Source: Linum tenue
Lineage: Eukaryota > Streptophyta > Magnoliopsida > Malpighiales > Linaceae
DNA: 64,000 bases
NCBI GenBank assembly: GCA_946122785.1
Contig: CAMGYJ010000002.1
Span: 26,014,492 to 26,078,491 of the forward strand
Direction: 5' to 3'
Shown: positions 61,649-64,000 of the stretch, piece after piece
How the letters are laid out: the number at the start of each line of letters is the position of its first letter
Position numbering within the stretch: position 1 is the stretch's first letter
Notes under the pieces: generated by a model
The model's input: the letters and a program-made list of their open reading frames with translations, nothing else
Databases searched by the model: none
What the model was told of the DNA's origin: nothing
Made by a program: the position numbers and the translations under genes

Positions 61649-64000
61649 ATGGAAGAGGGTGGAAGCGAGATGGAGGAGCAACACGTGGAGGAGGCGTCTC
61701 AAGAAGCAGGAGGAGGAACGCCCAGCATGGGGGAGGATGAAGGAAGTGAAGACCCGCGCCCAGATTCAGATGGGGCCTCGGTGACTAAGAAGGAACTGTT
61801 CAAGATCATAGCCGATCAAGACGAGGCCATTGGGATGTTGAGGAGAGAGGTGGAAATGTTGAAGGAGGGCGCACCAAGCCCCGGAGCAAGGAAGAGGGAG
61901 CGCACGATGGAAGCTGAAGGGGAGTCCAGCTCGCTGAGGCGCCTTGCCAGCATGAGGCGCCTGGCCGATTATGGAGATTCTGAGGGGGAGAGGAACGTGT
62001 GGATGCCGGGGCGCCCGCATCGACAGTTTGTGGTAAGGCAGCCTTTGGCCCGGAGCGTGCTCATGGAGCCCGCTAGTACCAACATTCCGCCGCTTCCCAC
62101 CTATGATGGTACGGCGGACCCGGACGACCACCTCAACAGCTACTTCACCAAAATGCAGCTGTACAACAGTTCGGACGCAACTTTATGCAAGGTGTTCCCC
62201 TCAACATTCTCAGGCGTCGTATTAGATTGGTACCATCAGATCGAGGAAGGGCGCATAGAATGCTTTGAGCAATTTGCGGCGATGTTCCTGGCTAAGTTCG
62301 CAAGTAGAAAGAGGCGCACACTGACCGTGGGCTCCCTATTCAAGATTAAGCAGAAGGAGGGAGAAACCTTGAGGGAGTTCTATGAGCGGTGGATCCCGGT
62401 GGCCATGGCGGTAAGAGACGTGCAGCCCCCCGTGCTTGGAGTCCTCCTTGAGGAGTGCACCACCAGTGAGGAACTTTGTCGGGCGCTAGCTAAAAGGGAT
62501 GTGGTGTCTACGGAAGATTTGGATCGAAGGGTGCAGAAAGTTATAGTGTTGGAGGAGGCGCTAGCATCAAGGCGGGCCGACAGGCGCCGACCTAGGGGAG
62601 AGGAAGGAGATGGACGAAGACAGGCGCCCGAGTCTAGGCCCTTCTATGGAGGAGCATCGGTCACACCGGTGCGGAGGAATGATCAGGGGCGCCCGACGCC
62701 TAAAGTGAATCAATTCACGGAGCTTAACGACTCGCCGAAGAACGTGTTGCAATATGTGAAAGATAAGGGGTACCACGTGAGATGGCCAGGGCCTATGAGG
62801 GGGCAACCCAACCCACAGAATCTGGATCGATTTTGTGACTTCCATCGGGAACGGGGGCACAATACAGTAGATTGTTACCAGTTGAAGACTGAATTGCAAG
62901 GATTGGTGGACAGGGGCATGCTTAATGAGTTCGTCAAAAAACCGGAAGAGAGGGTGCACAGGGCATATGTGGCCCGAGCGGGGCCCAATGAGGATCTCCC
63001 CCCGCCTCCATTCGAGCTAGATCAGGAGAAGGCGCCTGAAAAGGTGAGGCTTACGGTGGACGCGATTACAGGCACCGGAGATTTGAGAGAGAAATTGGAA
63101 GCTAGCAGGCGCCTAAGAGCAGCATCGGTGGATCGACGCGAAGGGGTGTGCATTAGTTTCAACCAGGTGCCTGATGAAGCCTATGGGGTACCCTCCTTGG
63201 AGGCGCTGGAGATTCAAGGAATAGTGGCGGGGTGCATGGTAAAGAGGATGCTCGTGGATACGGGGAGTTCCATGGACGTGCTGTTCAAGGATACGGTAGC
63301 GCGCATGCACTTGTCTCCTGACTTAATTCGACCGTCGGACTCGATGCTCGTCGGGTTCTCAGGGGCGCCCGCGAAGGTAATTGGGCGCGTGCGCCTCCCT
63401 GTTACTTTGGGCGATGAAGAGCAGCGGGTCACTCATGCTATCGATTTTGGGATTGTGGATTGCCCCTCCCCCTACAATGCTATACTCGGCAGGCCCCTTT
63501 TGGCCTTGTTCAATGGGGTGGCGTCCACTTGTCATCAGACGTTGAAGTTCATAGCGCCGAAGGGAGTGGGCATCGCAAGAGGAAGAGGCGCCCCCATTTA
63601 TACAATGCTTAAGGGCGTGCGGCCGCGTAAAAGTCAAAGGATCAATACGATCACGTCCGAGGAGGCGCCCAGAGCGGAGGCGGCTGACGAAGAATTGCTG
63701 ATCCCCTTGGATGAGGGGCGACCGGAAAGGCAGATCAGGATTTCGGTCCAGGCGCCTCCCGAAATGGTCGAGAAGTTGGTCGCTCTGTTGAAAGAGTTTG
63801 CGGAGTTGTTCGCGTGGAGTGCTAAAGAAATGCCCGGGGTAGCGCCTGAGACGGCTGTGCATAAGTTGGCATTTGAGGAAGGGAGGAGGCCGGTTCAGCA
63901 GAAGAGAAGGAACCTTTCCCAAGAAAAGGAGGCCATGCTGAGGGTGGAAGTGGATAGGCTCCTAGACGCCGGGTTTGTTGAGGAGGCCACCTATGTCACG
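61649..64000 (+). CDS. G4 gag-protease-reverse transcriptase polyprotein, open to window edge
   Basis: From the ATG at 61649, 50 bp after the LTR, the frame is open for 784 codons to base 64000 with no stop. I checked the phase line by line. N-terminus acidic with a short heptad segment. Gag core YDGTADPDDHLNSYFTKM...DWYHQIEEG at about 151-200. Knuckle CDFHRERGHNTVDC at 396-409, with His in place of the second Cys. Protease VDTGSSMDV with Asp 537, and ILGRPLLALFNG. The start of RT (RPVQQKRR, LLDAGFVEEA) is at the end. G3 has stops or frameshifts in the same stretch, so G4 is the better-preserved member and may be intact. RT catalysis, RNase H and integrase lie beyond the window. Confidence 0.92.
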   Translation, partial: MEEGGSEMEEQHVEEASQEAGGGTPSMGEDEGSEDPRPDSDGASVTKKELFKIIADQDEAIGMLRREVEMLKEGAPSPGARKRERTMEAEGESSSLRRLASMRRLADYGDSEGERNVWMPGRPHRQFVVRQPLARSVLMEPASTNIPPLPTYDGTADPDDHLNSYFTKMQLYNSSDATLCKVFPSTFSGVVLDWYHQIEEGRIECFEQFAAMFLAKFASRKRRTLTVGSLFKIKQKEGETLREFYERWIPVAMAVRDVQPPVLGVLLEECTTSEELCRALAKRDVVSTEDLDRRVQKVIVLEEALASRRADRRRPRGEEGDGRRQAPESRPFYGGASVTPVRRNDQGRPTPKVNQFTELNDSPKNVLQYVKDKGYHVRWPGPMRGQPNPQNLDRFCDFHRERGHNTVDCYQLKTELQGLVDRGMLNEFVKKPEERVHRAYVARAGPNEDLPPPPFELDQEKAPEKVRLTVDAITGTGDLREKLEASRRLRAASVDRREGVCISFNQVPDEAYGVPSLEALEIQGIVAGCMVKRMLVDTGSSMDVLFKDTVARMHLSPDLIRPSDSMLVGFSGAPAKVIGRVRLPVTLGDEEQRVTHAIDFGIVDCPSPYNAILGRPLLALFNGVASTCHQTLKFIAPKGVGIARGRGAPIYTMLKGVRPRKSQRINTITSEEAPRAEAADEELLIPLDEGRPERQIRISVQAPPEMVEKLVALLKEFAELFAWSAKEMPGVAPETAVHKLAFEEGRRPVQQKRRNLSQEKEAMLRVEVDRLLDAGFVEEATYVT

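Larger units (their letters stand above)
61056..64000 (+). mobile_element. Tat-lineage Ty3/gypsy retrotransposon G4 (5' part)
   Basis: 5' LTR, primer site and the start of an open gag-pol, running off the right edge. Gag and protease are close homologues of G3 in the opposite orientation. The base pairs before the LTR are AATTC; the other end is not available to check duplication. Confidence 0.9.

Noticed and set aside
1..64000. tRNA, rRNA or intact single-copy host genes
   Set aside because: No cloverleaf, rRNA core or complete host coding sequence was seen; all coding matches trace to mobile elements or captured fragments.

Overview
This window comes from a flowering-plant nuclear genome, most likely a eudicot. 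It is a repeat-dense stretch with no convincing intact host gene. Nearly all of it is transposable elements nested inside one another. They can be ordered by target-site duplications (TSDs), paired LTRs, tRNA primer sites (PBS) and polyprotein motifs. The names X, C1, C2 and G1-G4 are mine.

Region 1-8192: the right end of a minus-strand LTR element X (LTR 7853-8192, Met-type primer site 7840-7851). Its first ORF after the primer site is a captured small-heat-shock-protein/RTM2-like alpha-crystallin domain (6786-7838). That ORF is split by a 697-bp hAT element (6878-7574, TSD ATCGTAGA). A young plus-strand Ty1/copia element, C1 (637-6001), with an intact 1535-residue polyprotein, interrupts the leftward sequence. 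A 283-bp MITE lies at 8256-8538.

Region 8699-37909: two Athila-type Ty3/gypsy elements on the minus strand. G1 (9186-26214, TSD ACTAC) sits inside the 3' LTR of the older G2 (8699-37909). G1's own 3' LTR was hit by a CACTA-type DNA transposon (about 9248-13456) carrying a decayed LRR receptor-kinase fragment. Each Athila element has gag-pol, a downstream plant-transposon-type ORF2, a three-unit array of palindromes (present in both the LTR and the internal region), and three copies of a hairpin module whose stems covary between copies. The hairpins and palindrome arrays are the best candidates here for an under-described functional structure.

Region 38032-60497: a non-autonomous Helitron (38032-38876), a fold-back element (about 40549-41400) and a Mutator-like element (about 41460-60497). 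The Mutator-like element is split by G3, a minus-strand Tat-lineage gypsy element (41669-59496) that has lost its integrase core. G3 carries an opposite-strand extra ORF. That ORF is split by C2, a SIRE-type copia element (43112-50909, TSD GCGTC) with a post-pol env-like ORF. A second hAT element (53297-54053, TSD GTCCCATG) lies at the end of G3 pol.

Region 61056-64000: the 5' part of G4, a plus-strand relative of G3. Its gag-pro-RT frame is open for 784 codons to the window edge.

Inferred order of events: G2, then G1 into its LTR, then CACTA into G1; the Mutator-like element, then G3 into it, then C2 and hAT into G3. G1 pol decayed mainly by stop codons within one frame. G2 decayed by indels and by loss of catalytic residues, consistent with G2 being older.
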